This document shows, piece by piece, positions 1 through 9,780 of a stretch of DNA of 64,000 nucleotides. The stretch's first letter is position 1, and every line of letters starts with the position of its first letter. Origin of the DNA: Megaustenia siamemsis (lineage: Eukaryota > Mollusca > Gastropoda > Stylommatophora > Ariophantidae); contig JAVIAB010000092.1 in the NCBI GenBank assembly GCA_032433765.1, positions 69,596,495 through 69,660,494 on the forward strand, given 5' to 3'. The translations under genes were made by a program, and so were the position numbers. The notes below the pieces were generated by a model. That model was not told the DNA's origin. It made no database searches and worked only from the letters and a program-made list of their open reading frames with translations.

Positions 1-135
1 TCTTTTCCCGGATTTGTTAGTCTCGTTCTAGACCAACCACCAGGAGGTCGAGATGTATCTAGATAACTTTTGGCTGACTGAACCAGATACAAACAGTTAG
101 ATATGAGTCGTTGGCCCTTTCCAGCCCAGACATTA
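1..135 (+). repeat. Element X, degenerate copy
   Basis: The start resembles the TTTCCCGG..TTAGTCT part of element X and positions 90-115 resemble its second conserved block (consensus CAGTCAGCTATGAGTCG, here AACAGTTAGATATGAGTCG). Related copies lie at 557, 20870, 25195, 43365, 54795 and 55675. No coding capacity is visible. The class is unknown. Confidence 0.45.
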
Positions 136-394
136 ATTAATTAGGCGTCTTGGGATATTGCTAGTATGTTGTGATGTGTGTGTTGTGTGTGTGTTAATAG
201 TGCAAGACTTCGCTAGTGGTTTCCCCCAGCATTTCACGGATTTACCCATCAGACCACAATAACTCAATCATTGGGTGCCATCTCCATATCGAAGTTTGGC
301 TACAATGGATGGAGCGCCATTTTACCCTGTCTCTTGTCTTGATGGTACACGTTGTCACTGGTTCACCTGTCCACCTGCTTTTCTTTGCTTGTTT

Positions 395-505
395 GTTTGT
401 TTCTTTCTGTCGTTCACCTGATGACTACTAAATGAATTGTCATCTTCGTCAGCCGTCCTTAGAAGGACCTTAAGTGGATACATTGTGTTGTAGTTAGCAG
501 TAGAA
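395..505 (-). repeat. Element Y, fragment
   Basis: Read on the minus strand this holds the Y block that runs from a CACTTAAGG-like segment through AGGACGGCTGACGA to a CATCAGGTGAACG end. It matches the right part of the copies at 3080 and 56955. It is a short dispersed repeat without a reading frame. The 260 bases between this and the first element X copy hold nothing I recognise. Confidence 0.45.
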
Positions 506-556
506 CTTTGATATTTACACCTTTAGCCCAACATATCCGACTTCAATTAGTTATTT

Positions 557-715
557 TTGAGTCCCGGGTTGTCTTTCCTCTTCGATATCTACTCACTTGG
601 CCAGATTAAACAGGCAATTCTGTTTCTGGAGGTACAGCGAAGAGGTGAAGTAGGGTCAGAATGTTTCTGGTTCGCTGATCCTGACCCAAGTCAGCTGTGG
701 GTAGCTGACAGCTTC
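557..715 (+). repeat. Element X copy with both hairpin blocks
   Basis: Contains CACTTGGCCAG followed by a hairpin (AAACAG/CTGTTT inside CCAG/CTGG with a 3-nt bulge), then the second block near 690-712, where GTCAGCT and AGCTGAC form a perfect 7-bp stem. The sequence of the stems differs from other copies while the pairing remains. There is no tRNA-like promoter that I can see, so SINE status is not supported. Confidence 0.55.
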
Positions 716-899
716 CCGCTCTGCTGCAATGAGGGGTCCTTGCCTCCGTCCACCTTTTGATTTTATCCGTCCACTTTATTCTTGGTCTGACTCTGCCTCA
801 TCTATCTTGCACCTTCTCTTTCAATGTGACTCGCAGAAGGGTATTATGTCTCGTCACGTGTCCCAAAAACATTAAAATAATTTCAAACATCAAAAAGAA

Positions 900-1150
900 C
901 TGGCAAATAAACACCGTTCTACCGTGCAAATTAAAATACTATGGCCGCGTCAAAAGTCACAGCGTGCTGGAAAGAACAATAATAGAAGGCATGGTTCTTG
1001 GACGACGCATCAGGGGCAGAGCAAAGTGAAAGAGGTATCAAAACATCAAGAAGACCTTGATCATTACAACGAAAAAAGGAGATCCGGCCAGATATAGAGA
1101 CCCTTTCAGACTGGCTGTGATGAATGCGGCGTTCTGTTAGGGACATGCCA
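900..1150 (+). pseudogene. LINE C-terminal relic
   Basis: The plus strand encodes a broken C-terminal tail of an endonuclease/RT-type non-LTR element: a LKYYGRVKSHSVLERTIIEG-like segment, then a GRRIRGRAK basic motif, a stop, and after frame changes an RDIETLSDWL-like piece. In intact LINEs this tail follows the RT domain (xFGHVxRxxxLERTIxxGxxxGxRxRGRP). No RT motif is present, so it is a 3' fragment only. The frame is interrupted near 1027 and it cannot be functional. Confidence 0.6.
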
Positions 1151-1355
1151 CTTGATGATATGTCAAAAATATTTCAGTTGTCTACTTCGAATTGTGGTAG
1201 TTATTTTCTTTTTTTTTTCCAGTTGCAGCTGTTTCAGAACTTATTTGTTTGTCTTTTTTCTCTCCATTCAATTTCTATCCATTTTTCTATAGATCCCCCC
1301 ACCCCCCCCTCCCTCCCCCTCACTCTCTCTCTCTCTCTTATCGATCAAGACTCAA

Positions 1356-1945
1356 TCAGAGTAGGATTCCAGACTCTCTCATGAAGTCAGCTGTCTGTTT
1401 AAGTGATTCCATTGCCCCATATAGTTTCTCTTCCTGGGAGGTGGGTGTGGACCACATTGCTCTTCTCAGATCTGTGTGATAGGGGCAATCCTGTAAATCA
1501 TGTTTTGTAGTCATATTGTCCAGTGTACAGTGGCATAGGCTGGTTGTACCTATTTTGAATTTGGTGAACATGTGATTTCTCATTCTATTGTGGCGAGTGC
1601 GTAGGCGAAGTATGATGACTTGATCCCTCCTTGATAGTTGGTGGTATCCGTCACTCTCGTTATGCTTTGGATGTTCTCGTTTCCATTTTTCATGGTACTG
1701 ACCTTTGAGGGTGGATTTGGCTTCATCAAAACTGAACGGATGGTTCTCTTGTGGTAATCTCCCTCTCTCTTTAACTAATTTGTCTACGCGTTCGTTTCCG
1801 TGTATATTACAGTGTGATGGTATCCACTGAATGACTACTCTCTGGAAGTTATTGCATAGTTGGTCTAAGGTTGTCCTCAAGTCATCTAGTTCATTGTTCC
1901 TGTGGCTTTTTATAGCTGTTTCTATAGATACTAATTTTCTTAAAC
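1356..1945 (-). pseudogene. LINE RNase H-end relic
   Basis: On the minus strand a 174-residue open stretch, extendable upstream to about 1945, carries an RNase H C-terminal signature (IQWIPSHCNIHGNERVDKL), where the His and the NE..D residues match the last part of the RNase H fold. Downstream there is a Cys/His segment (CHC..DNMTTKHDLQDCPYH) of the kind that follows RNase H in jockey/R1/I-like elements. The N-terminal half of RNase H and the whole RT are missing, so this is a 5'-truncated LINE. The open frame may be recent or chance. (CT)n and C-rich tracts at 1295-1340 lie just beyond its 3' end. Confidence 0.75.
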
Positions 1946-2075
1946 TGTCAACTTTGTATTCTTATTTAATATTTATGTTTCTGCACCATACAAGAATGTT
2001 GAGTAAATATACATTTTACAACTGGAAGTTTTAGTTCTGATGCTATTTGTGTTGATTAAAGTATCATTTTTATGT

Positions 2076-2590
2076 TGTTATAGTCCGTTCCAAAACTCGT
2101 TCGTTTTCTTCAAAATGATATAACTTAATAATCGTTTGGTTTTAATTGCTAAAATTGTGTATGCCATTTGTGTACTGCCATTACATTATAAAACAAACAA
2201 TAAAATAATTGGAAACAAATAGATGATTTTAATTTTTGTCTATTTCTGCGATATATAATAACAAATAAACACAATGATACTAGTCAAATAGAATAGTTAC
2301 AGTTTGTACAGGCCAACTAAACACACAACTAAAAAAAAAAATATTTATTCACCTTTGTAATGAATTAGAACCCGCAGACAATTTTCAATATAAGTCGATG
2401 GTTGTTAGTTAGCAAGAATGCGTGCGAGAAATCCGTGCACATTTTTTTTTTTTTTTTTTTTTAAACGGTATATTAACAATAAACAGTTTACATACAAAAT
2501 ACCAACAATTAAAACCAAACGGTTATTTAGTTATAGCATTTTGAAGAGGGGCATGAGTTTTATATAGAACGGTCTATTATAATATTGCTT
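2076..2590. mobile_element. Foldback / MITE-like element
   Basis: Two inverted arms of roughly 105-110 bases (about 2076-2180 and 2480-2590) share a long similar core around CGTTTGGTTTTAATTG on one side and its complement on the other. About 300 bases of AT-rich sequence without a reading frame lie between them. This is the architecture of a non-autonomous DNA element or foldback. I could not fix a target-site duplication, so the superfamily is unknown. Confidence 0.6.
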
Positions 2591-2821
2591 TTCGCCATTC
2601 CTGTACTTTTGTTTATTTCTGTCTAACATGTTCTTTCATTTATTATGTATCCAATATAACTATATTATTGAACTCTTTCTAAGTTCTTTTCATTTACTTT
2701 AATATCTCCTGATATATTTCGTGCCTTTTCTCTGCTAATAGCCACAGTTTTAGTAGTTTTATTATTAATTTCCAAACTATAATCTTTGCTTATCCTGCTT
2801 ATAATATAGCTGTAATCCTGC

Positions 2822-2930
2822 TGTATATAGGGACTCCTGTGCACATAACTGTCAGCGAAAAACGAATTAACTCTCAAAATTTAGTTCCCAGTCTCAAAGG
2901 ACTTCGTCAGAGGTGAAGGCTTGCGATCGC
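2822..2930 (+). repeat. SINE2, 3' half
   Basis: Matches the 3' half of the copies at 17748 and 30236: CTGTGCACA..CTGTCAG, then AAAAACGAATTAAC, then a CTTCGTCAGAGG-like end. The tRNA-like head is missing here. A short (AT)n stretch at 2936-2950 follows. Confidence 0.55.
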
Positions 2931-3079
2931 AAAAATAATATATATATATTGATGTTTAGTCCTGTCATCTCCATGATATCTTTGAAGATGCACTCAATTA
3001 CAAAAATTATACTGATCTATTTCATTTATACCCAAAACGTGAGTTTATTTACCTCAGTATTCAACACAACATGTTCGTG

Positions 3080-3250
3080 CTGAAGTCTGATGTGTTGGGC
3101 CGAAAGGCGAAAATATAACAGTTATACTGCAAACCACAACACAACGCAGACACGTCCACTTAACGTCCTTTTAAGGGCGGATGACGAAGAGGAATTCTAC
3201 AGTCTACTAATACTCTAGAATACTTTAGTCATCGGGCGAACGTAAGCAAG
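3080..3250 (+). repeat. Element Y copy
   Basis: One of the most complete Y copies. It contains GATGTGTTGGGCCGAAAGGC, where GCC-GAAA-GGC can form a small GNRA-type hairpin, then CAACACAACGCA, CCACTTAACG, GCGGATGACGA and a CATCGGGCGAACG end. Parallel copies are at 25375 and 56955; shorter ones at 395, 8393, 12640 and 40805. Function and class are unknown. Confidence 0.6.
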
Positions 3251-3489
3251 CAACACAACATGTTAAATATACCGTTAAAATGTGTGTTTTTGTTTTACAT
3301 TATTGATATAAGGTGCTGCCGCGGTGATTTGTGGTTAAGAGAGCTTCGTTGATCGAAACAGTTTGACGACCGCTGCTCTTCTCCACTGACACTCTCACGT
3401 GCTCTCTTAATTAATGATATCATTTGCTGCCGTAATCAAATCTTATATTGGAGGCACATGCACCTCACAGCAGCAGAGCTGTGGTGGTT

Positions 3490-3585
3490 ACCGCACAGAG
3501 AAATCACACATTGAAATCCCAACTGATGTAGCCGGCATTTGAACTCACAACCTTTCTGTCTCAAGACCGGTGTCTTGCCTGAGAC
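3490..3585 (-). repeat. SINE2, 5' head fragment
   Basis: The complement of the SINE2 head: a B-box-like GGTTGTGAGTTCAAATGCC followed by an AGTTGGGAT segment, matching 7793 and 30236. The rest of the SINE is lost. It is not a tRNA gene because no acceptor stem can be drawn. Confidence 0.5.
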
Positions 3586-3608
3586 ACACCCCCCCCCCCC
3601 CCCCCCCC
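3586..3608. repeat. Poly-C tract
   Basis: An unbroken run of about 20 C residues directly after the SINE2 head. Length is likely unstable and may be mis-assembled. Confidence 0.8.
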
Positions 3609-4246
3609 GATGTAAGATAATAATGTTTGAGTCGTCGACGGATACGTTGTGATCTGTTCGACTTTCCAGCTTTTCTCAACATCTAGATCTTTAGTGTACC
3701 ATTTATATTCACCATTTGCGGCGGTGTTAATAAACGGAGTTTTTGTTTTATTTGGAGTTTAGGCAGGACCTTCCAATATCTTCAGTTATCATTTATGAAT
3801 TCTGTGATAATTTTCCTAAAGATGAATCTTCCCGCGATGAATATTTTTGCGATGAAATCTACCTACAATAAATATGCCTGAACATAATTTTCCTGAGATG
3901 AATGTTACGTTTTATTTTTAAGGGGGAGAGGGGGGCAAGTAAAAGTCGTCTCTCCCCCTCCCCCCCCCCTCATTTTTTTTTCTTTCCATGTTTTTTCGGC
4001 TCCGAAATGAGGCGTATTTAAGAGAAAGCTCACAGAGTGACATCACGGATATTTAATACATCTTAAATGCTTAAGCTCCAGCCTAGGCGACGACCAACTG
4101 ACAGAAACGACGGGTCACCGGCTTTGATTTCATCGCCTCAACTTGTGTGTTTGACCTTTTGACTTCTGGTCACAGACTCAGGCAGTTTATCGCTTCCAAG
4201 TCCTACTTGGTAGGAATTCGCTGGTTATCTTATTTAGAAAGCCGTT
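3609..4246. other. No gene; purine/pyrimidine tract
   Basis: No coding or repeat family recognised. At 3921-3972 a G/A-rich block is followed by a C/T-rich block on the same strand, so the two can pair or form triplex-like structures. Confidence 0.4.
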
Positions 4247-4456
4247 TTGAAGTCGATACACCATAGTCACTTGGTTACAACTGGCAAAATAGAAGAAAAG
4301 AGAGATCGCGGGCGACAAAAAGAGAAAATACTGAAGAGCTTGGTGTCATGGCATGGAAAACAGTCAACAACAGAACTGATACGATGCACTGTAGATAGAA
4401 AATTGTGGAAGGACATGATCGCCTACGCCAACCGATATGGCACGTGATGATGATGC
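4247..4456 (+). pseudogene. LINE-A 3' end with ATG-repeat tail
   Basis: Encodes the last ~66 residues of the LINE-A polyprotein: HLVTTGKIEEKRDRGRQKEK, then LKSLVSWHGKQSTTELI and a final LWKDMIAYANRYGT before the stop. In this family the basic GRQREK segment follows the GHVMRR motif after the RT domain. The stop codon runs into a short TGATGATGATG tail, the 3' terminus of this family. It is 5'-truncated and non-functional. Other copies: 13534, 25570, 41290 and 41982. Confidence 0.75.
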
Positions 4457-4561
4457 CATAGTCTGACTGCGATACTGGGTCCGACTCCTGGACTATCCTT
4501 GAACAGATTTCCTGTTGTAAAAATATCTTTGTCCTTACGATTAGAAAAACAGAGCCCCGTC

Positions 4562-4859
4562 ACGCCTCCAGCGTAAAATAAAGTAAATGTAAAGAGCCCG
4601 GTCACGCCAAGTGGTGCATACGGACAATGGTGTTAGTGACCATAATTTGTATAGACCTTCAGCACATGATTTTTGGGGTAATGTAGTCGGTATTACGCAT
4701 GTGCCGCTTTACTTTCCCAGAAAAAAAAAAAAAAAATTATGTATCCACTTAAGGCAGGGTGAACCTGGCAGCCGTCGATCAGGATCGAATCCGACCTCTT
4801 GTCCTTGGCAGCCCAATTCACTAACCACTGAACTACCGCGGCCCTTACACCTCCAGCGT
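4562..4859 (-). mobile_element. SINE1 copy with TSD, nested in an older SINE1
   Basis: The body is 4575-4846; the head on the minus strand has an A-box-like AGTTCAGTGGTTAG and a B-box-like GGATTCGATCC. It is flanked by a 13-base TSD (ACGCCTCCAGCGT at 4562-4574; ACACCTCCAGCGT at 4847-4859, one mismatch). Flanking CCCCGTCACGCC (4555) and TTGTGTTAGCG (4876) look like the two halves of an older SINE1 that it split. An A run at 4720-4735 interrupts the middle. Confidence 0.75.
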
Positions 4860-4961
4860 GGCATGTAGCAAATATTGTGTTAGCGCCCTTTATTCTTTTG
4901 CGACCATTGGTACATTTTGGATAATGCCTCTGCAATGTTTGCTGCCTTTCTTATAAAAAAC

Positions 4962-5228
4962 ATTGAGTTATTGAGTTACTGAGTTATTGAGTTACTGAGT
5001 TATTGAGTTACTGAGTTATTGAGTTACTGAGTTATTGAGTTACTGAGTTAATGAGTTACTGAGTTATTGAGTTATTGAGTTATTGAGTTACTGAGTTATT
5101 GAGTTATTGAGTTATTGAGTTACTGAGTTATTGAGTTATTGAGTTATTGAGTTACTGAGTTATTGAGTTATTGAGTTACTGAGTTATTGATTTACTGAGT
5201 TATTGAGTTATTGAGTTACTGAGTTATT
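4962..5228. repeat. 8/16-bp minisatellite (GAGTTATT/GAGTTACT)
   Basis: About 33 tandem 8-mers alternate between GAGTTATT and GAGTTACT in imperfect 16-bp and longer higher-order groups. No reading frame. The left edge follows an A run and the right edge abuts a LINE 3' end. Confidence 0.95.
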
Positions 5229-5910
5229 TGCGGGTCATCATCATTGCACTCCGAACATGTCCATAGATGCTCAGATCCACTCCTCATCTATTAACGCAGT
5301 GTCCAGTGACTGACGACTCCAGTTCTGTGTTGGTTGATAAGTCTTCTTACATGCCAACTAATTTTGTCATTTCTGGCTGTGCCCATCTTAACTCCCATCT
5401 CTATCATCCGAAGAAGTGACGTGGATTTGTGTTTGTCGAAGTCCTGTACTTTTCTCACATCTCGAAGGGCATTGATGATATCCGCCCGATCCATTGGTTG
5501 ACCGTTCTCAACGACAGCGCAGATAGCCAACTTGTCCGCTCTTTCATTTCCCGTACTCCCGCATGTCCAGGGACATAGACAAAGGTGACCTTACGTATTT
5601 TTGGCTTCTGCAATGACTCTAACCATTGCATGCGTACAGAGCCCGCCTCCACTTTTTTTTAATCATGCTCATCGAATCACTCAGTATACATGCGTGGGTC
5701 TACACCCACATTAATATCTCTTATCTCTTGGCACATGATTTGTACTAGTGGTTGATGCACTTTTCTTAAATTAATGTTCATTAATTCTGGACATCTCGGA
5801 GGCAAATCGCCGGTGGATATGATCTGTCCACAAGTGCATATCTTACTTTCAACATTAATCAACTTACGTTCATGAGAAATGTAAAGCACAACTTGAACTC
5901 TCAACACGTC
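5229..5910 (-). pseudogene. LINE/RNase H-end relic
   Basis: Minus-strand pieces in shifting frames line up as one protein end: an INVGVDPRMYTE region, KVEAGSVRMQWLESLQKPKI, an RNase H-like VTFVYVPGHAGV (His of the C-terminal RNase H motif) with a following NERAD-type segment broken by a frameshift, then VENGQPMDRADIINALRDV and a C-terminal SWHVRRLINQHRTGV stretch. The 3' end reads TGCAATGATGATGA, like the tails of other LINEs in this window and like 63796. The RT is absent. The lineage is not assigned. Confidence 0.65.
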
Positions 5911-6252
5911 ACAGTTTCATAACTAATTCTCCTATGGTCATTAACTCACTTGTTGTAATGTTCTAAAGCTCAACTGATTGACTACTATAAACTTTATGAT
6001 TCCTTACTAATTTTTCTTGTCTAAACTTCCTAACTTGCGATCTAACTTTCCTAGTTTCTTATTCTGAAAATTCTAGTTCAAATTGTTGTTCTAATTGTTC
6101 TAATAATTATTGTCTTCATACTAATTCCTAAACTTGTAATCTTCTGAGCCTAATTTTTTGGCTCAACCTATCTAGCTCAACTTAACTTCTACTAACTGCC
6201 TTCGGCAGTTCGGATGAAACCGGACTAAGCTTACTTAGTCTACATTCTGACT

Positions 6253-6286
<34 letters not shown>

Positions 6287-7149
6287 GCTCTCTGTCTGTC
6301 TAATCTAAAATTGTCTGATTCTATTGTGTTGAAGGTTATATACTCAGCCACAACTCTTCGCGTGAAAATCAGTAGCCAGTTAAATTGTCGCAAAGGAACA
6401 AATTGCAACCTTTTCAGCCAATCAAATCTCAAAACTAAGATTCCACTGTCACTTTACTTCTCATCATTGTGACTCAAAATCTGACCTGTGTCTCAACTGT
6501 CCACGACTTGACAATAACAGATTATTTCGTGACTTTTCTATAACCCCATTCAAAATAATTATGACTTCATGAGTCTGACCTTTCCTGGTAATTGGATGAC
6601 AACTTATTTATCAGACGGCCAAAGTCATGGGGTCAATGCATCCTATTGTCATGCGCTTACTCTCACTTCCACAACTTGGTTGAAGTGGAAATTTCCACTC
6701 TCTCTAAACTCATCATCGTGTCCAGTAATTCTGGACCTTCCTACCTTAGCTTGGTTGGTGTCCTTGTTATGTCTGAGTATAATTCCTCGGTGGGTGTCCC
6801 TATCCCTGCTATAAATGCTGCGTTATCTCTATTCAAGTTTTTATTCTGGCTGGAAATTTCCATACCTTAAATTTATGTCTTAACTACTGATGGTCGCTAC
6901 CATATGTTACTGCTATTGTCCGTTAAAGAAGCGGGTAACAACTAAGTTACCTGCTCCCATGCTTTTACTAACTTACTCTATTACAGATGACTGCATCTTT
7001 CTTGTCGGTGTTATCAGCAGATGAGACCGTTGACCTCCGCATTAACCACGACTGAGTTCTATTCCCTACTTTTCCTGTCGAGTGTGACAATACACGAGAA
7101 TGTCCCCTTGAATGACGTTGGCACTGGTATCCACTTCTCGCCAACGTTG
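5911..7149. other. No gene recognised; (CT)n at 6251-6300
   Basis: A strand-biased, CTAA/TTCTAA-rich stretch (5930-6190), a perfect small palindrome ACTGCC-TTC-GGCAGT near 6195-6210, and a (CT)n tract. Two overlapping 80-90-codon open stretches at 6569-6870 have no recognisable motif and neither is credible as a gene. Confidence 0.4.

Positions 7150-7228
<79 letters not shown>
7150..7228. repeat. (AT)n microsatellite
   Basis: About 80 bases of uninterrupted AT dinucleotides. It generates spurious Tyr-Ile reading frames on both strands. Confidence 0.95.
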
Positions 7229-7230
<2 letters not shown>

Positions 7231-7539
7231 TGCACAATCCAATGTACTCGGGTGAACCTGCATTTCAAAAGTGGCTCTTGTATGGGAAACATCAGGATAT
7301 AGAAAAAAAAGAGTAAGACCTAGAGAGACACTGAAAGAATATGTATAAGTGAAGTTGAGCATAGATTCACTTGATAAGATTGAACATCTCAAAAGAGTGG
7401 AGATGGATGGCGAAAAAACACGACGAGATGGTGCTGGTAAGATTAAGATCATGAATCTAGAAAACAGGTTAGTCAGGGATCGAACCCAATCTCTTGTTTT
7501 CAGTAGGCAGTTCACTAACCACTCAAACATTAAAAAAAA

Positions 7540-7792
7540 AGTAAAGTAAACCCCATCATGCCAAGTGACGTATAGGGAATATGGTGTTAGTGACCAGACG
7601 TTTTACAGACTTTCTGCACATGATTTTTGGGGTAATGTGGTCGGTATTACGCCCGTGTCGCTTTACTTTCCCAGAAAAATAATCCAGTACCCATTTAAGG
7701 CTGGGTGAACCCGTAAGCAGTCGGTTGGGATCGACCCCTACTTCTTTTCCTTTGTATTCCAGTACACTAATCACTGAGCTATCGCATCGAGA
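7540..7792 (-). mobile_element. SINE1 copy
   Basis: Nearly full length on the minus strand: a head with a GATAGCTCAGTG-like A box, the AAGCGACACGGGCGTAATACC middle block (shortened quotation: AGCGACACGGGCGTAATAC), CATTACCCCAAAAATCATGT and a TACTTTACTTT-type 3' end. The head abuts the SINE2 copy at 7793. A partial tRNA-like segment with inverted B box lies at 7465-7530. No clear TSD was found. Confidence 0.75.
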
Positions 7793-7960
7793 CAGAGCGG
7801 TTGTGGGTTCAAATTCCGGCTGCATCAGTTGGGATTTTTATTTATGATTTCTCCTTGCGGCAACCACACGTGGTCTCAGCAGCGAGGCCCGGCTTGAAAC
7901 CTCAATTATTCATGGACGGAAAAAATATGAGTACCACCGAAGACGGAGTTATCATAACAA
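7793..7960 (+). mobile_element. SINE2, 5' two-thirds
   Basis: Head GAGACAGAGCGGTTGTGG, then the B-box-like GGGTTCAAATTCC, AGTTGGGATTTTTATTTATG, CTCAGCAGCGAGGCCCGGC and CATGGACGGAAAAAATATGA, ending near GACGGAGTTAT. The 3' third seen at 17748 is missing. The head is tRNA-like (pol III) by its B box; the tRNA of origin is not determined. Confidence 0.65.
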
Positions 7961-8103
7961 TAATAGTGATAAATATAATATGCAATAGAGATACGTGTGA
8001 ATAACATGTACCAGTCAGTATACAACACAACTAAAACTAAACACTCAATCGATTAATCAATTGACCCCCTTCTATTTGATTTAGTTTTTTTTTTCTATTC
8101 ACT

Positions 8104-8380
8104 ATCGTGGATGACAGGGTCTAGAGATAAGACTTCAGCTTTAGGATTGAAAGTCCAGGGTTCAAATCTTGTCATATTCGGTGGGAACTTTTGTCTTCAA
8201 ATTTCTGCTTTCTTTGTGGCTTTCCTGTGTAATGAGAAGCCATGGTTAGCCCTCTCGAATAGAGGCGAAAAACAGGAGATCTCTTGTGCACTCTGAGCAC
8301 GTTAAATATCCATTGGCAGCTAAATGTCCAAAAGAATAGGCAAAGATAGCAGCCGGCATTGGGAAATTGTTAAGCAATTA
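8104..8380 (+). repeat. Possible tRNA-derived SINE (SINE3)
   Basis: Starts with a tRNA-like segment (CAGGGTCTAGAGATAAGAC) and a B box (CCAGGGTTCAAATCTTG), followed by about 200 bases without coding sense. Only one copy is seen here, so the assignment rests on the pol III boxes. Confidence 0.4.
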
Positions 8381-8392
8381 AAAATGTAAACA

Positions 8393-8470
8393 TGCCGAAG
8401 ACGGATGTGTCGGGGCGAAAGGTGCAGATATCGCATCCTTTATTTTGTCGTAAACTAGCAACGCTACCCA
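8393..8470 (+). repeat. Element Y, partial
   Basis: GACGGATGTGTCGGGGCGAA followed by GATATCGCA and a GTCGTAAACTAGC segment, shared in inverted orientation with 12640-12705 and 40805-40905. Confidence 0.5.
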
Positions 8471-8498
8471 TATACACTCACGCAACTGGTAATGCTGA

Positions 8499-9151
8499 AT
8501 AATAATCTCTCTTTCGTTCGCCTGAAGCAATAATAATTTCTTCTTTCGTTCGCCTGAAGCAATAATAATCTCTCTTTCGTTCGCCTGAAGCAATAATAAT
8601 CTCTCTTTCGTTCGCCTGTAGCAATAATAATCTCTCTTTCGTTCGCCTGAAGCAATAATAATAATCTCTCTTTCGTTCGCCTGAAGCAATAACAATCTCT
8701 CTTTCGTTCGCCTGAAGCAATAACAATCTCTCTTTCGTTCGTCTGAAGCAATAATAATCTCTCTTTCCTTCGCCTGAAGCAATAATAATCTCTCTTTCGT
8801 TCGCCTGTAGCAATAATAATCTCTCTTTCGTTCGCCTGAAGCAATAATAATCTCTCTTTCGTTCGCCTGAAGCAATAATAATCTCTCTTTCGTTCGCCTG
8901 AAGCAATAATAATCTCTCTTTCCTTCGCCTGAAGCAATAATAATCTATCTTTCGTTCGCCTGTAGCAATAATAATCTCTCTTTCGTTCGCCTGAAGCAAT
9001 AATAATCTCTCTTTCGTTCGCCTGAAGCAATAATAATCTCTCTTTCGTTCGCCTGAAGCAATAATAATCTCTCTTTCGTTCGCCAGAAGCAATAATAATC
9101 TCTCTTTCGTTCGCCTGAAGCAATAATAATCTCTCTTTCGTTCGCCTGAAG
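8499..9151. repeat. 31-bp minisatellite
   Basis: About 21 tandem copies of a 31-bp unit with core CAATAATAATCTCTCTTTCG and TTCGCCTGAAG. Because 31 is not a multiple of three and no frame contains a stop on the minus strand, three long minus frames (165-259 codons) arise that all read the same 31-residue cycle. They are not genes. The array touches the 3' end of the LINE at 9152. Confidence 0.95.
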
Positions 9152-9700
9152 TATTGTCTATATCCACAATGTCGTTTCCTGTATAAGTTTTACTGTTTCT
9201 TGCAATGCTCGCAGTGGCCCATATAGTTTTGTCTGTTGTGTTGTATCTGTGGACCAATGGGTTTTTCTCATTCTATTATATTCAGTACAGTCTTGAAGTA
9301 TGTGTTCAGCAGTCTGGGGCGTTTGTCCACATGGCTGAGGTACCAATCTTGAATTGTGTATACATGTGACTGTAAAGTTGATTGTGCCCTGTTCTCACGC
9401 GTATAATGATAACTTGTTCCCATCTATTCATTTAATGAAGGGCATCCTGATTTGGAGCTGGTGGTCCTCTGATTTCTTTGATTATCTGTTTCTTCTGATG
9501 GTATGTAACTGATGCATCTGGTTGTGTGTCTGTTGCGCCTTCCTTTTCCAGTTGATCTGTTTTCTCGTTTCCTGGTATTCCACAGCGAGATGGGATCCGC
9601 TGCAAGGCGGCCTTGTGGTCCTTGCAGAGTTCAGTCAATAATGTCTGCAGTGGACAGAGGAATCCGGATTGTCGATACAAATACGTGCAGAAGTGAAAGG
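9152..9700 (-). pseudogene. RNase H-end LINE, 3' part of an inverted copy
   Basis: The minus strand reads the C-terminal half of RNase H (a DS-like start, SALQTLL-like PLQTLLTELCKDHKAALQ, IPSRCGIPGNEKTDQLEKEG), then a TPQTAEHILQDCTEYNRMR zinc-knuckle-like segment and a final LQETVKLIQETTLWI. Frames are broken in several places. The missing first half of RNase H lies on the opposite strand at 9781-9960, so this is the 3' portion of a 5'-inverted LINE insertion. The 3' end abuts the 31-bp array. Confidence 0.7.
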
Positions 9701-9780
9701 AATACTCGAGAAAGAAAAAAAACAGAATAGTATATAGCGTTAAACAATCACTCTGAGTTTCTTGGTTGAAGAATACCCAC

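Noticed and set aside
5930..6230. An LTR-like or strand-biased promoter region
   Set aside because: Only a compositional bias and one small palindrome; no second copy or TSD found.
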